Shown here piece after piece: positions 6,164-7,667 of a stretch of 7,667 nt of DNA. The notes below the pieces were generated by a model that did not search any database, had not been told where the DNA came from, and saw only the letters and a program-made list of their open reading frames with translations. Source of the stretch: Trebonia sp030042015 (GTDB taxonomy: Bacteria; Actinomycetota; Actinomycetes; Streptosporangiales; Streptosporangiaceae); the NCBI RefSeq assembly GCF_030042015.1, contig NZ_JASIAL010000290.1, forward strand, positions 1 to 7,667. Reading direction: 5' to 3'. Both the position numbers and the translations under genes were made by a program. Position 1 is the first letter of the stretch; the number at the start of each line of letters is the position of its first letter.

Positions 6164-6192
6164 TTGACCCTGCTGCCTTCCCACCCTACTGT
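6164..6192 (+). promoter_or_regulatory. Candidate housekeeping-sigma promoter for ftsZ
   Basis: TTGACC (6164-6169) and TACTGT (6187-6192) are separated by exactly 17 bp, close to the TTGACA / TANNNT pattern of the principal actinobacterial sigma factor. Transcription would begin around 6197-6200, leaving an untranslated leader of about 250 nt before the ftsZ GTG. A dedicated ftsZ promoter in the ftsQ-ftsZ gap is known in actinobacteria, where ftsZ is needed in excess of its neighbours. No obvious operator overlaps it. Confidence 0.65.
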
Positions 6193-6247
6193 CCGTATCA
6201 ATCGCAGGGACGACAAAACTCTAAATCTCAACCTGAAGGTGAAACCC

Positions 6248-6388
6248 GTGGCCATCAGCCTAGCGGCAGCGCAATTACCGCGACGGCGGCTGGCCGGCGC
6301 CATTGGCGGTGAATTCCGCCTTCGCCACCAGGGCAGGGGTTTCCCCAGTTCAGGCGGCCAGCTCCAGGCGAGCGCCCGACGCCGTTAA
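6248..6388 (+). CDS. Candidate small ORF in the ftsZ leader (46 aa, unproven)
   Basis: A GTG at 6248 follows GAAGGTGA (6235-6242), a moderate ribosome binding site 5 nt upstream, and opens a 46-codon frame ending at TAA (6386-6388). The product is basic (several Arg-Arg runs, ending ARRR), with no signal peptide, membrane segment or motif I know. Against it: about a third of codons end in A or T (14 of 46 by my count), far more than in the neighbouring genes, and it contains TTA, a very rare codon in such genomes. For it: the ribosome binding site, its place between promoter and ftsZ, and its stop in a hairpin loop. It could be a leader peptide or chance. The frame extends left to a TTG at 6164, but that would overlap the promoter. 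Confidence 0.2.
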   Translation: MAISLAAAQLPRRRLAGAIGGEFRLRHQGRGFPSSGGQLQASARRR

Positions 6389-6404
6389 CAGCGGCAATGG
6401 CGCT
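6371..6404 (+). promoter_or_regulatory. Two-part hairpin in the ftsZ leader
   Basis: AGCGCC (6371-6376) pairs with GGCGCT (6399-6404). Inside it GCCG (6381-6384) pairs with CGGC (6392-6395), leaving the loop TTAACAG and internal bulges on both sides. No T-run follows, so it is not a typical intrinsic terminator. It ends about 43 nt before the ftsZ start. The TAA of the candidate small ORF lies in the loop, so a ribosome reaching that stop would open the stem. Confidence 0.4.
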
Positions 6405-6431
6405 GGACCTGGAAGAGGTAAAAACGAGCGG

Positions 6432-6436
6432 AAAGG
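6432..6436 (+). promoter_or_regulatory. ftsZ ribosome binding site
   Basis: AAAGG, preceded by G (GAAAGG from 6431), lies 10 nt before the GTG at 6447. It is modest compared with the murC site and at the long end of normal spacing. The GTG is also supported by the conserved N-terminus MAAPQNYLAVIKVVGIG. Confidence 0.65.
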
Positions 6437-6446
6437 TACCCTCCTC

Positions 6447-7667
6447 GTGGCAGCACCGCAGAACTATCTGGCGGTCATCAAGGTCGTCGGAATCGGCGGG
6501 GGCGGCGTTAACGCTGTCAATCGCATGATCGAAGAGGGACTCAAGGGCGTCGAGTTCATCGCGATTAATACCGACGCGCAGGCCCTCCTGATGAGCGATG
6601 CCGACGTCAAGCTCGACGTCGGCAGGGAACTGACCCGCGGGCTCGGCGCCGGGGCGAACCCGGATGTCGGCACCAAGGCCGCAGAAGACCACCGCGAGGA
6701 GATCGAGGAGGTGCTCAAGGGCGCCGACATGGTCTTCGTGACCGCGGGCGAGGGCGGCGGCACCGGCACAGGCGGCGCTCCCGTGGTCGCGAACGTCGCC
6801 CGCTCGCTCGGCGCGCTGACCATCGGGGTGGTGACCCGGCCGTTCGGGTTCGAGGGCAAGCGGCGGGCCGTCCAGGCGGAAACAGGGATCGAGCGCCTGC
6901 GCAGCGAGGTCGACACGCTCATCGTCATACCGAACGACCGGCTGCTGTCTATCTCCGACCGGCACGTCAGCGTGCTCGACGCGTTCAAGCAGGCCGACCA
7001 GGTGCTGCTGTCCGGCGTCCAGGGCATCACCGACTTGATCACCACGCCAGGCCTGATCAACCTCGACTTCGCGGACGTGAAGTCCGTCATGTCCGGCGCC
7101 GGGTCCGCGCTGATGGGCATCGGCTCGTCGCGCGGCGACGACCGGGCGGTCGCCGCGGCGGAAATGGCGATCTCGTCCCCCCTGCTCGAGGCGTCGATCG
7201 ACGGCGCGCACGGTGTGCTGCTGTCCATTCAGGGCGGGTCCGACCTCGGCCTGTTCGAGATCAACGAGGCCGCGCAGCTGGTCTCCAACTCGGCGGCGGT
7301 GGACGCGAACATCATCTTCGGCGCCGTGATCGACGACGCGCTCGGCGACGAGGTGCGGGTGACGGTCATCGCGGCGGGGTTCGACGAGTCACGGCCGGGC
7401 CGCCTGACGTCCGCCGCCATCGGCGGCTCACGGGCGTCGGGCATCGGCTCCGCCGTGACCAGCGCCTCGTCAGGGAGCACCGGCGCCGCCGCGGGCCCGA
7501 TGCGGGCGGGCGGCTCGTCCGCGTGGGGCGGTGCCGTCGGCTCAGGCGGCTCTGGCGGCCCGGGCCGCGGCGCCTCGGTGGCATCACCCGGCTCGGCGGT
7601 GTCCGGCAGTTCGGGGTCAGCAGGCGGTTCGGGACCATCAGGCGGTTCGGGGCCGGCTAGCGGGCTG
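6447..7667 (+). CDS. ftsZ: FtsZ, tubulin-like cell division GTPase (3' end missing)
   Basis: FtsZ polymerises with GTP into the cytoplasmic ring that organises septum synthesis. The window holds 407 codons from GTG 6447 and ends before the stop. The GTPase domain has the glycine-rich IGGGGVNAVNRM (17-28), NTDAQAL (41-47), the tubulin signature loop GEGGGTGTGGAP (101-112), and VVTRPFGFEG (128-137). The T7 synergy loop NLDFAD (205-210) carries the catalytic-position aspartates Asp207 and Asp210. GDEVRVTVIAAGFDE (300-314) ends the conserved core. From about 315 onward the protein is a Gly/Ser/Ala-rich disordered linker, including GSGGSGGPG and two GGSGP repeats. The usual C-terminal peptide that binds SepF and other partners would lie beyond the window. 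The N-terminal sequence is of the actinobacterial type. Expression is likely from the promoter at 6164-6192 plus read-through from ftsQ. Confidence 0.98.
   Translation, partial: MAAPQNYLAVIKVVGIGGGGVNAVNRMIEEGLKGVEFIAINTDAQALLMSDADVKLDVGRELTRGLGAGANPDVGTKAAEDHREEIEEVLKGADMVFVTAGEGGGTGTGGAPVVANVARSLGALTIGVVTRPFGFEGKRRAVQAETGIERLRSEVDTLIVIPNDRLLSISDRHVSVLDAFKQADQVLLSGVQGITDLITTPGLINLDFADVKSVMSGAGSALMGIGSSRGDDRAVAAAEMAISSPLLEASIDGAHGVLLSIQGGSDLGLFEINEAAQLVSNSAAVDANIIFGAVIDDALGDEVRVTVIAAGFDESRPGRLTSAAIGGSRASGIGSAVTSASSGSTGAAAGPMRAGGSSAWGGAVGSGGSGGPGRGASVASPGSAVSGSSGSAGGSGPSGGSGPASGL
7621..7656 (+). repeat. Imperfect 18-bp duplication in the FtsZ linker
   Basis: CAGGCGGTTCGGG occurs at 7621-7633 and again at 7639-7651 in register with an 18-bp unit, encoding two successive GGSGP(S/A) blocks of the disordered linker. 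The window ends 11 bp later, so more units may follow. Confidence 0.7.

Larger units (their letters stand above)
6127..6446 (+). other. ftsQ-ftsZ intergenic region (ftsZ leader)
   Basis: This 320-bp stretch holds no securely coding gene. In order it contains a promoter (6164-6192), an AT-richer pyrimidine/A segment (about 6196-6247), a candidate small ORF (6248-6388), a hairpin around that ORF's stop (6371-6404), and the ftsZ ribosome binding site. The segment around 6217-6242 (CTCTAAATCTCAACCTGAAG and on) resembles what I remember upstream of ftsZ in other actinobacteria, but I could not compare it. GC content is clearly lower than in the flanking genes between about 6190 and 6250. Confidence 0.75.

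Noticed and set aside
6305..6346. Small hairpins GGCGG-TGAATT-CCGCC and GGGG-TTT-CCCC in the ftsZ leader
   Set aside because: Stems of 4-5 bp are expected by chance in GC-rich DNA. There is no T-run or other support.
6255..7211. Minus-strand open frame of 318 codons opposite the ftsZ leader and ftsZ
   Set aside because: It is antisense to highly conserved FtsZ, and the product has His/Arg/Asp-rich shadow composition.

Overview
The window comes from a chromosome of very high GC content with strong G/C preference at third codon positions, frequent GTG starts and GGAGG-type ribosome binding sites. Gene content, gene order and protein signatures are those of the division and cell wall (dcw) cluster of a high-GC Gram-positive bacterium (Actinomycetota). 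The FtsZ N-terminus is of the actinobacterial type and MurG carries the GGGTAGH variant. I cannot place the organism to genus. As I recall, murC lies outside the dcw cluster in Streptomyces, so finding it between murG and ftsQ argues weakly against that genus.

Layout. Positions 49-1161 on the minus strand hold a PLP-dependent Cys/Met-metabolism (trans-sulfuration family) enzyme. A divergent intergenic region of about 120 bp follows; it has a perfect 14-bp palindrome at its right end that covers the likely ftsW start codon. From 1280 to the right end all genes are on the plus strand: ftsW (1280-2647), murG (2644-3915), murC (3935-5377), ftsQ (5374-6126), a 320-bp leader region (6127-6446), and ftsZ (6447 to beyond the window edge). 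ftsW/murG and murC/ftsQ overlap by 4 nt (ATGA, GTGA) and murG-murC are 19 nt apart, so ftsW to ftsQ looks like one translationally coupled unit. ftsZ has its own good candidate promoter (TTGACC-17-TACTGT at 6164-6192) and would be made from a leader of about 250 nt.

How the genes work together. MurC adds L-Ala to UDP-MurNAc in the cytoplasm. MurG makes lipid II at the inner face of the membrane. FtsW is the SEDS glycan polymerase of the septum. FtsQ is a bitopic divisome scaffold with a POTRA domain. FtsZ is the tubulin-like GTPase that forms the ring. The PLP enzyme is metabolically unrelated and transcribed away from the cluster.

I see no mobile element, CRISPR array, rRNA or tRNA, and no wholly unknown gene system. 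The less ordinary parts are the divergent region with its palindrome, the long ftsZ leader with a candidate small ORF whose stop codon sits in a hairpin loop, a Gly-Gly-Ser repeat inside FtsQ, a 60-residue tail on MurG, an altered SEDS signature in FtsW, and the separation of ftsW from the usual murD neighbour.
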